Notes under the pieces: generated by a model
Told to the model about the DNA's origin: nothing
Database searches by the model: none
Seen by the model: only the letters and a program-made list of their open reading frames with translations
Shown here: positions 13,879 to 29,021 of the stretch, one piece after another
How the letters are laid out: each line of letters opens with the position of its first letter
How positions within the stretch are numbered: the stretch's first letter is position 1
From: Antennarius striatus
Lineage: Eukaryota > Chordata > Actinopteri > Lophiiformes > Antennariidae
DNA length: 64,000 nucleotides
Assembly (NCBI RefSeq): GCF_040054535.1
Contig: NC_090792.1
Location: 9,898,491 to 9,962,490 of the forward strand
Reading direction: 5' to 3'
Program-made: the position numbers and the translations under genes

Positions 13879-15441
13879 CGTAATGAAGACCCTAGAGCGA
13901 CTGGTCCTGGAGCTCATGCGTCCACAGGTGCAGGGTGCTATGGACCCTCTCCAGTTTGCCTATCAGGCCAAGGTTGGGGTTGACGATGCTGTCTTGTACC
14001 TCCTCCACCGCACACTCTCCTACCTGGACGCCGGGGGCTGTGCCGTCAGAGTGCTCTTCTTCGACTTTTCGAGTGCCTTCAACACCATCAAACCCCGGCT
14101 CCTGCAGGATAAACTGACCTCCATGGCTGTGGACCCCTACCTCGTGAGCTGGATTACGGACTACCTAACGGACAGACCCCAGTACGTCCGTATGGGGGAC
14201 TGTTTGTCTTCTATGGTGACCAGCAGCACGGGGGCGCCACAGGGGACCATTCTATCCCCCATTCTCTTCACCCTCTACACATCAGACTTCAAGCACAACT
14301 CGGATACATGCCACATACAGAAGTACTCCGATGACACTGCGATAGTGGCATGTATCCGGGAGGGTGATGAGGGGGGGTACAGGGCATTGGTGGCTGACTT
14401 TGTGGAGTGGTGCCAACAGAACCAGCTCCAGCTCAACGTCTCCAAGACAAAGGAGATGGTTCTGGATTTCCGGCGGGCACCTCCCTCTCCACAGCCGGTG
14501 ATCATCAAAGGCAGTGAGGTGGAGGTGGTAGAAAACTATAAGTACCTGGGACTGCAGCTAGACAGCAGACTGGACTGGTCACTCAACTCCAACTGTGTGT
14601 ACAAGAAGGGGCAGAGCAGGATGTACTTCCTGAGGAGGCTGGCCTCCTTCAACATCTGTCCTAAGCTCCTTTTCATGTTCTATCAGTCCGTAGTCTCCAG
14701 TGTGCTGTCATACGCCATTGTGTGTTGGGGTGGGGGGGCCAGGAAAAGAGATATGGACCGTCTGAACAGACTCATCCGCAGAGCGGGCTCAGTGGTCGGG
14801 CTGAGCCTGGACTCTGTGGATATGCTTCTGGAGAGCAGGACCATGTCTAAAATTAAGGCTATCATGAACAACACCAGGCACCCCCTGCACACCACCTTCT
14901 CCCAGCAGAGAAGCACCTTCAGCGGCAGACTGCTGTCACACAGCGCCTCCACAGAGAGGCTGAGGTCCTCCTTCGTGCCCCGTGCCATCAGAGGGTACAA
15001 TGACTCTCTCAGGAGGAGCGGGGGGGAGGTGGCGAGGTCAGCACGGGGTTGAAAATGGATTTAATTTAATTTAATTTAAATTTAATTTTATACTGTTGTA
15101 TATATATATATATAATTTATTTATTTCTTTTTTATACTGTTTTATATTTTAATTCAATTTTATACTGTTTAGATTTTATTTTATACTGTTTATATTTTAA
15201 TACTGTAATATTTTTAAATTTTTATACTGTTTATATTTTAGTTATAGTTTAGTATATAAGTCCTGTTAGTGCTGCATGTCTCTGTCTGTTAGTGTAATGT
15301 ATGTCTGTGGTATGTCCTGTGATGTCAGTGTTTCCTTTTCTCCTGGTGTTTATCCAGTATTATTTGTTATGTAATGCCTGAGCAGTGGATATATGCAATT
15401 TCCTCCGGGATTAATAATTTATAATATAAATAATTTAATTA
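13879..15441 (+). mobile_element. 5'-truncated jockey-superfamily LINE (L2/Rex1-like), copy 1
   Basis: An open frame runs from before 13879 to a stop at 15053-15055. It encodes the C-terminal two thirds of a non-LTR reverse transcriptase. Visible motifs in order: FFDFSSAFNTI (block A, catalytic Asp), GAPQGTILSPILFTLYTSDF (block B), KYSDDTAIV (block C, the DD catalytic pair), a KTKEMVLDF block, YKYLGLQLDSRLDW, then the usual C-terminal 'KKGQSRMYFLRRL' region. The endonuclease and N-terminal RT are missing, as expected for 5' truncation. An AT-rich 3' UTR follows, ending near 'gcaatttcctccgggattaa', then an ATCT array. Retroposition would need help from a full-length relative. Clade within the jockey superfamily is not certain (L2 favoured). 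Confidence 0.9.
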
Positions 15442-15610
<169 letters not shown>

Positions 15611-18036
15611 ACTTTGGATCTACTTTGAAACACATTATTCCATCACTGAACCCCTTCTCAATGAGATGCAGCTAACTGCCAATGTTGTTGACAGCTGACT
15701 TTAGCTAGGGCTTCCTGTAACATTTATATTTTATAATAGCTTCAAAACACACACAGTATTGAAACTTGTCACATGATATATTACATGAATTGTCATGTAA
15801 AGCCTAATCACATTTTGGATTTCTTGTTTGTTTGGTTTTTTTAGATTTTATAGTCCTGCAAAATGACAAACTGTACTTGATAACTTGTCTTGCTTAATAG
15901 TTGAAAACTGCTCCATCTGGTTATCACAGCTCAGTCATGATTCTTATTTTGGGCTCACACATGGAATTCCATCTGTCTGGGTAGAAATATAAAAAAGATT
16001 CTCTGCCTGTTGTTGTGAATTAATCCAAAGCAAAATATGAGAACTTGTAAAACTTGAATGTGTGTATCTTGGAACATCAGGAAACACTAAATGGTAAACG
16101 TTCTACTGGCTGTACATATCACTGCGCATTGCTGATTTACCTCCAACCATTATTTTTTATGGTACTCATCAAAGAGCACCTTATTCCTGGAGGCAGCGGT
16201 TTGATGGGTGGGAACTGATGCAATTTTCGAGGAGTTGCACACATCACACACATCTCAGTGTGAGTCTCTATCCACTTGCCCAAAGGGATGGCCAACTGTT
16301 TAATGTGATGTGAAGCTTTCGGCACTCTACAGGTGTCCCTGCAGAGTAACCATTAGCGTCATAGACACTTCCCTCAGCACAGGACAATGGGAAATGAAGG
16401 ATGAACTTCTTCTTTTTTTACGATATTTTGAAGTAGCTTTGATGAGCAGACTAAACCAAGACGTACCCACAGTGCTCATCTGTCATTTATGTTAAATTAC
16501 TGTGAACAACTAAACGAGTCAGGGAGCCGCTAAGAAGGTCAAACCTTCAATCAACCTCGAAGGCTTAGAGATATGATGGATTCGTGACCCTCCCCAAGCC
16601 TCTCCAGCTTCATGACAGGAGGATGTGTGCAGATAATTTGAGAAGACAGCTCGGAGCAGCGCAGCCACAACTCCTCATTTATACATCGCATCGCCCACAG
16701 GAACCTCCCTGCTGCTGTATCTGAAAACCTCACAGTCTCTCATCCCTTTGGAATCAACCAGTGTAACAACCAACTCAGGTGAAGGAATACATTTGGGCAC
16801 GTACATCAATTTTACAGTATTTGTGGTCATTGCAAAATGTTTCCATCATGCTCCACAAACATATTTATGATCTGTCAAACTGGACTTCAGCAGAACTACA
16901 AGTGTTGCAATAACTTGCAAGAGTTCCTTACATGAAAAACTGGACAGGGAAGTGGGCACGGAGAAAAGATGCAACAGAAAAATGAGCGAGGTCACAATAC
17001 AACCACCATACTATAACTTTAAAAAAATTCTGGGACTATCTCCACTTAGTCACTACAAAACTGCATATCAGATGTCATTAGATGCTCCGTGTAGATTTTT
17101 TTTTTAACATGTTTTTCAACCAATTTTTAACTAATTAAATACTGAAAGCACTTGTGATTTTTCTTCATGATTTTCTACATGCTACAGTACACAAAAATAT
17201 AACTAATGCAAATAATAAAATGCATAATGAATATATTTGTCATGTCGTATTGTTGGTGGGTGATTATAGGTGATTGGTCATTGGTGCAAAAACGGACCAC
17301 TCTTTGTGGACATCCATTATAATGAAATGTCAGTAATATCTCCTGTGGTGGGAGCATACATTTTCCTACTTGCATATTCCTTTGGTATACTATATTCCAA
17401 AAAAAATATTTGCATTTCTTTCTATTTTACCAGAGCAAATGACAATTTGTCAAAAAGATTTCACACTTCAAACGAATGTGTGTCTCCTCCTTCACAACTG
17501 TCTCTGTGATTTCATATTTGCCCGCGAGTATAACTTGGTGAGAAGCCAGTCAAAGGAAGCTGCACATGGAAATATGGACATTTAATATTTTAATTTCATG
17601 GCAAAGCAAGAACAATCTGCACAATATTTTACTTCCAATCCGGATATATACATACACACAAATAAAGCTAACAACATGCTCTGTCTGAAAATATAATAGA
17701 ACAGCTGTCTGAAAGATAACCCATGTGGCTTCCCTTCCTCTATCTACTTGGTAACCACGGTTGCCTTAGGTGTGACATTGTCAAGCTATATTAAGCAGCA
17801 ATCATCCTGTACATATTGCCACACACACCTAGCAGGAAGAAGCTACTCTATTTGTCACGTTGATTTTTTGGTAATGTGATGTTTGAGTAGTGCTAATCTC
17901 CTTTACAGCACATGCAGTGTAAATAAAGAATGTTGGCAGTAAAAGTTAGTCATTAAGACAAGTTGCATATAGACAGAGCGGAGTTATAAGTTACATGAAC
18001 TTGATGGTCCCACATTTACATTTTCAGCCTCAAGGA
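15611..18036. other. Spacer between the two inverted LINE copies
   Basis: About 2.4 kb of AT-rich sequence with no gene, RNA or repeat that I can name. Several short open frames are present but none resembles a protein family. Confidence 0.5.
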
Positions 18037-19536
<1,500 letters not shown>

Positions 19537-19553
<17 letters not shown>

Positions 19554-19587
19554 TCATGGAGGTCAGTTTACCATGGAGGTCAGTTTA
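19537..19587. repeat. Three tandem 17-bp units at the 5' end of LINE copy 2
   Basis: The units 'ccatggaggtcagttta', 'tcatggaggtcagttta' and 'ccatggaggtcagttta' follow each other directly. The first is LINE sequence (the same text, reverse complemented, occurs at the matching place in copy 1), so the end of the truncated element has been copied twice more at the junction. Confidence 0.9.
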
Positions 19588-21454
19588 TTTATTTAGTTTA
19601 TATTAAATCAATGAAAGGCGCTGTCAGCTGGTCAACCAATTTGGTCAGGAAACCTGACGTCTCAATACATTTTCTTCAGCTGTTAGTAGTGATTGCAAGT
19701 GAATATTTACATTAACAGCACTGTACATGTCATCAGGAATATATTGTATTTTAATGTCAAATAGGATGGATTATTATTATATGATATCATTTTAAGGCAA
19801 TAAAGACATTTTCTATTGTTCCAGTTGTCTGTGGTTGTCTCACGTGACTCTGTTGGGGAGGAGATCTTTGCCATCAGCTCTCTTCCATCTATGAAGCAGT
19901 TTTGGGTTCCTCTCCCCAAGAAACTTAAATCTCATTTGCCTGACTGTGGGGAGCAAACAACACAGCCATTACCCGAATGATGGCCGTGCTCTTATTATAA
20001 CTTCACAACCTTGACCATTACCACTGGGCTGAATATCTAGAACTCCCCACTAGCTCAGAACTCAAGAAGCCGGCGGCGGCACACAGCATTCCCCCAAATT
20101 TTCTGGGCTTCATAGTGGTCGACTGGCCGAGGCACTTGGACCGAGTTGTCTGTCTGCAGATTCATTCTTGGTGGACCTGCTCATGATTTAAATCTCTCGG
20201 CTGCAAAACACAACTCTTTCTGGTCTCTCAATAGCAATCAACACGTGGCTCACTTCCTTTCCTCCCCTCACTGTTTGGGAGGATGTACCTCTGCTTTACA
20301 GTATGTACACATCTTTTGGGGTATAGTTTAATTCATGATTATGTCATCAAACGTGATTTATGGCATGTGTGTGTAGTTTGCAGGCATGCTGTGGCCCAGC
20401 AGTGCACTGAGGGGTTCAGTGCTTCCTGGCACTGCTGCTATATTGTCTTGTCTCATCTCGGTTCCGTCTCATCTCTGGCTCTGGTCAACAGTAAGCTCCA
20501 CGTAATTTTAATTCTTCTGCTGGTTTGGTCTCTGGACTCGATGCTTATTTTTTAGTGAACCTTGCTGGTAACAGCTTCCCAGCATCTTTTCCCAGTAACA
20601 TCATTGGTTTGGCTCAGCTGCATGGTGCGCATGCACCACTGATGCATGCAGTGTATATATAGTTCATATATCAATGGATGTTGTTGTAATTAAATGTATT
20701 TATTTATCTATCATGTTTGCAGTGGTTTGGTTTTGTCGAGAGATCAGTTTGCTAAAATGTATTATTTTTCCTCCATTAAATTGTGTGTTTTTGTTCCAGT
20801 AATGTTTCTGTTGATTGTACCGTATTATTGTTTGTATTTACAGGTGTGTATACCTTTGGTATACAGTCATGCAGTGCAGTCATTAATACTGTTTTGGTAA
20901 CCAATCAGGGTGTGTGTTTTATCAAAATAACACAGGACTATCCTGTTTTTAAAAGAAAACTTTGTTTTTTGTATTAAAATCACATCTGTGTTTTATTATA
21001 GGTGTTTAGTTGAAACCTGTGTCCCTTTTTATAGATTTCCAGGGGGTGACTTCCTCAACACCAGGTGGCGTTGACCACCAACACCGAATGGTCCTACCTC
21101 TCTGTTACATTTATATTATTGGTTGTTCCACTGTCCGCAAGCTCCTCTTTAACCTCTAAAGCCCCGTGGTTCCATTTATCACTCCAGTCAAAAGATCTGT
21201 AGATAGAAAAATCACAATCCCTTATCAATGAGTTTATAATCCACTAGTCCAATCTAAGCCAGTCAGACCTGAATGAAACCTTTTGGGTGAGAAGTGACAC
21301 ATCAATCCCAGATTGTAGCCAAGATAACCTTATGTTATGTTACTGTATTATGCATGAGGCATACACCCTGGACAGTTTGTCATGGGGTTGCATGAAAGAC
21401 AACCAGTCAAACCAAGTCCCCTACTGTGTACTCCTGATTTTTGTGATGGAGGGA

Positions 21455-21592
21455 AACAAGAGAACCTGGAGTGAACCTAATTGGAGAAAAGGAGAACATG
21501 CAAACTATATTTCCAAGTCCCAGGCAGATTTTAGCCCAGGACCTTCTCGCTGTGAGTCAACAGTGCTACTAAGCTGCCCATCCATAAATATT
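21455..21592 (-). mobile_element. Degraded tRNA-derived SINE fragment
   Basis: Text such as 'ggagaacatgcaaact' and 'aggaccttctcgctgtgag' matches, with many differences, the head and middle of the intact SINE at 34273-34633 in the same orientation. Old copy, no duplication seen. Confidence 0.55.
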
Positions 21593-24500
21593 TGTTTTTT
21601 AAAATCGCATTGATGAATAGGAACAATTCCCATATCCCCAAATTCACTAAAAGAGGTTTGACCTGTGAAAGAACATAGTCATGCCAAAACAATCACAGAC
21701 ATCCTCCAACTCTCCCTGAGAGCGAGAAAAATGAATATGGCACTCAAGAATGTGTTTCCACCATTCTGCAATGTTCAAGCAATTGTATTTCTCTGTACAG
21801 TAGTCTATCTTGTACCCTATAAAAATATTCTTTGACTACACAGACCATTATTGTGCAGCTTTACTTAGTCGCATAAATGTTCAGGTTATAATCCAGGCAA
21901 AAGAAAAAACAAGACAAACACCACAACTCCTCTGAGGTGGAGTGTGGACTAATTGCTCCAATTGTGGTTGTGATGTCCTTTTAACAAATCCTGCAAACAG
22001 CTTTTCCTTTATCTCTCGATGTCACAAGTAAACAGCTGATCCAGTGACTATGCCTGTGACTTTAGCCTCGAAGAAAATCCACAAAAACTGCCTTCAGATG
22101 AATTATGCATAGTGAGGCATTTAGCATTCAGCCCACCAGGAGAAATGCTATGTCAATTACAGTGTGGACATACTGTCAAGCATCATGCATAGTCAGATGA
22201 GTCCACTGCCGTTTTCATTACTCATCTCACAGTTCATCACATGGTGTCATTTTTTGACTGTGTTGACATCATGTTGATCTTACCACTTGCTTCATGGCTT
22301 TACAGGAAGTAAATCGTTTTTCTCCTCAGTTGTGAGCACCTGTCACAGAATAAGAGAAGACTGCAACCATACTAGGGTGCAAAACATGAGCTACCGCCTC
22401 TCTGGCTCCATCGCTTTCCTGTGGATCACTCTATTGCAACAGATAAACGATGAAACTAATACAGAAGAGCAGAGCGGTCATTTTAACAGCTGTGGACTGG
22501 AGCCCTCAGACAGATTGGAGCTGTAACAGAAATTCATCGTTTTTCATCTTAGATCCTGATGATCACTCCTCTCCCTAGGGTCACACATGTGAGCAGTGAT
22601 CTCTTTTAAAGGCTTTCCATGTCGACACAAAGCCAGTTAAGCAACCCACCAAGAACTGAGCATCATGTCAAGTAAAATCCAGAGTCTTTCTGAAAGATTT
22701 GTTTGGTTTTTTTTGGTTCAATATGAGTTTTTTTTTTTTTTTTGCATATACAGGCAAGTAGTCTTCCTAACCTTTTGGCACCCACTGGAGTCTCACATTC
22801 TCTTCTACTGTTTATTAGTCACTATGCCAGCTTCAGTGGCAGGGCGCACTGAAAATAGCTTTTTAAGTGGGCCCGAACGGCAGCCTGCCAAGGACCAGGT
22901 AATAAACCCACCTGAAACGACCGCTCAGAGAAGAATATTAAGGCACACTGAGAACTGGGAGAGACAACAGAAAAAAAGCGGAGTTTTACAATGCATATTT
23001 AATGAAGGCTTTGTGAGATGAAAGGTCTAATATCTGTATGGGTTACACTGCAGAACACTATGCATTAGACAACAATCTTTACATCAGCAGTTTAGTTTTA
23101 TTACTTGCAATGTACCAAATCACTTTTACACAACAATTTAACAACTTTAATGCTCTGTTAAAGAATTCCTGGAGCACAATCTTCATTAAGGCTCACAAGC
23201 ACTGCTGGCTCGGGAGCTAAGCTAGCAAAAATGATTCTGAGAGCCATTTTAAGGCTCATCTATTTCTGCATACCGATGATGTGTTTTTTATTGTAAAGTT
23301 GTAATTTTTTACAATATCATCACGTACCATATAGATTCAGCTTTTATACATTATTATGTAGATTATAAGACAAAATAAAATACAAAATAAAGAAAAACAC
23401 CTTAAATTTGAACAATGCTAAAGCACTGAAGTGTGTTTGTCACAATGGTGACTTCCTTGTAATGACATAAATACAAAATTTCAGGCACTAAACTAAAGGA
23501 AGGAGTATATGTGTAAGTCACAGAGCAGTGCTACACCCTTAATAGTCACTGATAGGTGCAGACACCAGGTAACTGATGTGATTCGATGGGACAAGGCTCT
23601 GAGTCATTCCAGCCCTCAGTGAGCTCTTCTGCTTAACCTGCAGTGACTCCTTTACATGAACCTATTTATAGATCTTCCACAGCAGTCCCACAAACCACTG
23701 TCAGACTGGAAAATCTGGCTTCGTTTGAGCTCTGTTTTGCTCTGAAAAACAAGACCCGATGCTAAATCCTCTGCTGTTTAATGGGTTTAATGGAAAATCC
23801 TAAACCTGGGAACGCTGACATATGCAGTCTAGCTGACACATCATGACTTTTAGCTCTGGTGGGGTCGGACAAATATAATTCTTCTCACTGGAATGATGAG
23901 TTAGACCCTGAATAAGACACAGACTGTGTATGTGTGCATGCAAGGCATACACCAGACTGTGATGTCTTACTGACTCATCAGCTGATATACTGTACCTGCA
24001 AACACTTTCCAAAGGATTAGCGTGATGTTCATTAGCTCTGCTGAGGATTCATACGCTAATCCCCTCAGGAATTGTTCAAAAATCCTTAATCCGTTATCCA
24101 TTATCAAATCACATCTGTTTTCAGGATGAAAATTCAATAATACAAACAGCTATTATATATTTTCTTTTTACTTTGCAGCTTGGACAGAATCACCACATAA
24201 GGGAGAATCTATCATAGTAATGATCCCAAAACCATTTCATAATTCATAGAGAAGCAGCTCAGCTGTCCAAATAAATTATCATTTGCGATACTTTAATGGA
24301 AGTTTTGAAATCTCACCACGGAGGACGCCATTAATCTGCACACTGTGCCTCTCTAGAGTGGAACACTGGGCTCCTGTACCTTTGCCAGCGATCTGTGAAG
24401 ATGAGAAGCTCCCCACTGTCCTTGCTCAATTTCCCTCTGTGGGAGGAAGTCCAATTATGACTGACGTTAACGACTGCAGATGCACACATTGCATTTTTTA

Positions 24501-26250
24501 TGCACTGCTAAGAGGATGTGTGCTCAGGTGAAGGGGAGAACTACAAAGCGTTGCCTCTGTCTAAAATTATGCACGATAAAATCTGACCTTTCCCCTATTA
24601 ATGGAGCACTTTCAGCTGATTTGATACATTTGTGAGTGAGAAAATTGCACTCCCAAAACCTTCTGCTGATCCCTCAGGACTCCCCGGGTATCCGTTTCCT
24701 TCGCAGCGGTGCACAGATGCCACTTTCAAGACATATTATTAATATTTGGATTGGACATTTGTATAGAAGGACATTGGGAAGTCACGTGAGGTAATACTTG
24801 AATGAAATTGCTTTTCATATTGTTGGCGGCCACCGACTATTATATTTTTCATAATGACAACCTGCTGTTTGAGCCAGACTCATTTTCATTCTCTCTGGTT
24901 GTGTGATGGCAATAAATCCAGTTTCTTTAATGCCCTGCAGACTACCTTGCTTTACTTCCAGGCCTTAACAAACAACTAAAGTTCTGCTAATACGACTGTC
25001 TGAAATTAATTCCAGGCTGATAGCAACTTTTTATGGTAAACAAACCAAGCAATATAAAAGAGCTTTGTTGTCCTTGTCAGTTCTTAAGCTATCTCTACTT
25101 TGGAAAATGTATCCACTGCCTGAAGGTGTTCAGCTGGATGTGTTATTTATTTCCCTGCCTGCTTACTATCTTTTCATCACTACCTCTGATTTAGTTGTTC
25201 TGTCTCTGGCAACAATGGGACACGGTTGTGATAATGTCATACCTTTCATGGTCAGTTCGCTGTATCTCCGATTCAGGTGATGAATATGAAGCGGCATTTA
25301 ACCGAGGCTTTCTGCTTTGCTGGGATTTTTCAGGTGGAGGCTTACAGCTCGCCTCCAGGTCTGGAAGAAGCTCAAGCTTCTCTTCCTGCCAAAATCTTCT
25401 CTTATGCTGAACCTGCTCCTGCATTTGAGCCTCAACCTCGTGCTGCAGGAAATGAAGTCCCAGTTTTGTCTGCGAACTGACTTGTTTACATAAATGGATT
25501 AGGTTTGTCAAACATCAGTGCACATCTGCAATGAAACACAATAAAGAAAAGTATCGCCTGACCCTTCCTGATAAGAAATTACCTCTAGTTATTCTGCAAA
25601 TTTGAACCCCCGACTGAGGTTGTAATGCAGAGGAAGAATATCTGAGCAAAGCTGCTTAAATCCCCATTTCTTTACAAAAGCCAGCTAGGCCAGATCAAAT
25701 GGTTCTAAATTCAGTGGCACTGATAGGTGCTTGATTTCCAGAAGTGTTTCAGTGATCAAAGCTCATTAATGGGCCTTAAAAGAGCTCATGTTTTTAGGTT
25801 GTAATATCACACTGTGGCGGAAGAAATAGTAACTCTAAAAAAACTCTAGTGTTGCAATTTTTATGTCGACAGCTATGAATACCTGCGAGCTCGGCGCTAA
25901 TGATCTTTTTGTTCCTCGAAATTACAACACTCGGAGGAGGAAATGCTTGACAAAGAGCATCTGCTCTGTAGTGACATGGCACCTAAATATAGGGTGGGAA
26001 ATAGAGCAGTCAAAGGAGGCAGAGTGAGGAACATAAATATTCACAGACCAGCTACGGAAAAAAAAAAAATGGCTAAAGCTTTGTCCAGGGAGGAATCTCG
26101 GTCTCTCATAAACCATGCTTAATGTGGTACTGTGGGGCTATACGCTTTCACAGTGGTACACTTCACACGCTGATTTGGATGCGTTGTGACTGTGGACTTC
26201 CTTGTGCCGTTTTGTTCAGGTCTTCATTAGAAAATGTCATTTTGAATCCA

Positions 26251-26253
<3 letters not shown>

Positions 26254-26334
<81 letters not shown>
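26254..26334. repeat. (GA)n microsatellite
   Basis: About 80 bp of pure GA repeats. Confidence 0.97.
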
Positions 26335-26340
<6 letters not shown>

Positions 26341-27503
26341 AGGAATAGTGGATAAATGATTGCAGGTTTGCATCCCCTCCTCATCCTCTTTTCTAACACA
26401 CTCTTCTCTGGAGGCAGCGGTATCCATCAGGTGGCAGGCCTGTTATTCCATGTCACCCCGTGCATGTGAATACAAGGTGACTCGAAGGGGGATGCAGCTC
26501 ATCTGAGCACAATCTTATAAATGCAGCCCCATGTCTCCTCCATACAGTGTCCATCAGTACCTTAATGTATCTTCCAGGGATAGTGACATACCCTGCTTGC
26601 ACATTATTAACTCCAGACATTTTTATGAGCCCGTGGAACAGAGTGCTCCTCTTGAATGAGGTGTGTGTCCATGTGGCTGAATGGTTCTATGTCAGTGTAT
26701 CTTGACATAAAATGACAGCTTCTGATAGGGGGTGATTTGAGTGTATTTTTATATGTGTCCAAACTTCAGAGGATGGCCCTGTAAAAAATGTTCTTATATC
26801 ATTTTCCTGTCATTAGCTTTTGTTGTGTTCTGTGCTATGCATGGGAAATATATCTATATAAATGTTACATGAACAGTGTTTGCAATGATAAATTGTAGCA
26901 TGAAATCATGAGCAGCTTAGCAGAGCGGGGTTAAAGGCACAACCAAATTGGCAGGCTCATGATAAATGCATGGGATTTGTCTAAAATATTAATCAAATAT
27001 AAATGTGCAATGAATGTAATAATGGCTTATTCCTGAGCTATATTTGGAACCAATTCCGAGCACACTGCAAAAATGAGGGAGGGGGGTGGATTAAGGTACA
27101 GTACATGTGTGCATTTTTCTGAAAGAGAATAAAAACTGAAAATGCGTGAAGGTGTAATGTCTTCATGGAAGCAGGGGGAGATCTTAAAGATATACAGCAA
27201 ACTTAAAAAAATAAAAATAAAAAAGGGGGAGGTGACGCAGAGGCAGAACAATAGGAGTTTGGGAAATGTCACATTCATGGTCATAGTTAACAGCGCGCTT
27301 CGTACAGCCAATCATTTGCCTGGAATCAGCTCAATGTTTCCAAGCCGGAGCGCAGAGATAGTGTGCGTAAAATGTACCTGTCAGACGCAGCTTCGCGCCA
27401 TGGCGGGTAGGGCTCAGCGGGTGAAGTCCGTTCCTGCGCCCACGGATTAACTTTCATTTAAACAGATGCCACAGGCGCAAGGATGACAGTTAGCCCACAT
27501 GAA

Positions 27504-27510
27504 TATATAG
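27504..27510 (+). promoter_or_regulatory. syndig1l: TATA-like element of the syndig1l promoter
   Basis: TATATAG lies about 25-30 bases before a pyrimidine-rich stretch (27535-27560) and about 105 bases before a strong donor site at 27611, in a locally GC-richer island (27300-27610). Start of transcription near 27535 is inferred from spacing. Confidence 0.5.
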
Positions 27511-27534
27511 AGATAATGTGAAGTGGAACAGGAG

Positions 27535-27610
27535 CTCCGTCCGTCTCCCTTCACTCCGCTGCGCCGAGGAACGATGCTGAACCAAGCTGCGGGAGGATTT
27601 TCCACTTCAG
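27535..27610 (+). other. syndig1l: Putative noncoding first exon of syndig1l
   Basis: The segment ends in 'ccacttcag' followed by the donor GTAAGA, and is preceded by a TATA-like box. The next suitable acceptor is the AG at 29002-29003, just before the coding start. An ATG at 27574 opens a short upstream ORF which, after splicing, stops 12 bases before the main start codon. The 5' boundary is estimated. Confidence 0.5.
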
Positions 27611-28344
27611 GTAAGATTTATGCTTGTACTATGCAAAAATAAAAATAAAAAAAATTATCAGCTCATTCTTTTATTCTGTCATTTTGCCCGGTGGATGTGA
27701 GATGTTTATAAATTGCAAGAGCAAACCAGTAAACAATAAAAACAAGAGGATTTCCCTGGAAAACAGCTCAATTAAAAAAAAAAAAAAAAAAAATTAAGCA
27801 CTTGCAATTTTATGTGGGATAACAAAAGGCGCTGATCATCAAAATACTGAAAGTAATGAGGTGTGGGTTAGGGTGAGAGAGACCGTCATGTATGAATAAA
27901 CAAATATATAAACAGACATGGTGGAGACAGAATGCATTCATGATAACAGATCATTATGGAATACATAGGCTCTCTGATAAATGCACATCTTATCGTGTCA
28001 GATGAATTATTGGTGGATGTGGGATGTGGTTGTTGATGTCTAATGTTGTGAGTAATTGAATTCCCCCGTTATATGGTGAGTGACTGAGCCTCAGAGGTTT
28101 TACAATGAAGACGGCTCAACAAGAATTTGAAGATATTGAGTCTTGGGGACTCAACTCCAGCCACTGGCCCATGTTATTCATGCTTCCTCACATCAAACGA
28201 CATTGAAGCCTACTTTAATGCATGAGTTATTGTTCTGGAGGAGTCACAGAGGGCAAAGGTCTGCTGCAGAGCTGCATGAACTCTGTGCCACTGCACAAGT
28301 ATCAGCTATTTATTCTTGTCGAAGCAAGTAGATGGCATTGGATC

Positions 28345-28484
<140 letters not shown>

Positions 28485-29021
28485 ACTATTTCTTGAACTG
28501 ATCTCACATTTGAAAACATACAAGAGGAAATAGAGAGGCATGATTATACTTTAGGCATCATAACTCACAGACGCTCAGATCCCTCTGCAAGCAAAAGCAA
28601 AGCACAGCCCCGTATGCCGCGCTTTCCCAGGTTTTCAGTATAGGCTGTGGTGATGTATGGACTACACTTCCCCCGATGTAAAAGTGGAGGTGTGAGATGT
28701 AACAGATGAACAGGCAGCAGATGGTGCTTTATGGCTAAGACAGATGAGCACTTGCAAGAGAAACGATGATTGCCAAACAAGACAGAATATTTTCAGCATT
28801 GAATTCATGTCCTAGATTATCACTAAAAACTCAGTGTTGAGATTGACTCCATATATTCTCTTCACCTAGGTATATTTTTCCTATGATTTAGTCGAAGTAC
28901 TTGTTATTTCTTTCTGTTTCTTTAAGGTTTTATTAATGGTATTTAATTGGCTGTCATGTATTTCCAGCTTCCTGACCGACTCAATCAATTTGTCTCAATC
29001 CAGGCGTTTGAAGCAGCCATC

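Larger units (their letters stand above)
19588..27490. other. Intergenic sequence between the LINE pair and syndig1l
   Basis: About 7.9 kb without a supported gene. It holds a degraded SINE copy (21455-21592) and a GA array (26254-26334). A reading frame at 25277-25480 is listed among the findings as unexplained but has no family match. Confidence 0.5.

Noticed and set aside
26163..26427. Ser-Leu and Glu-Arg repeat open frames
   Set aside because: Translation of the GA array at 26254-26334.
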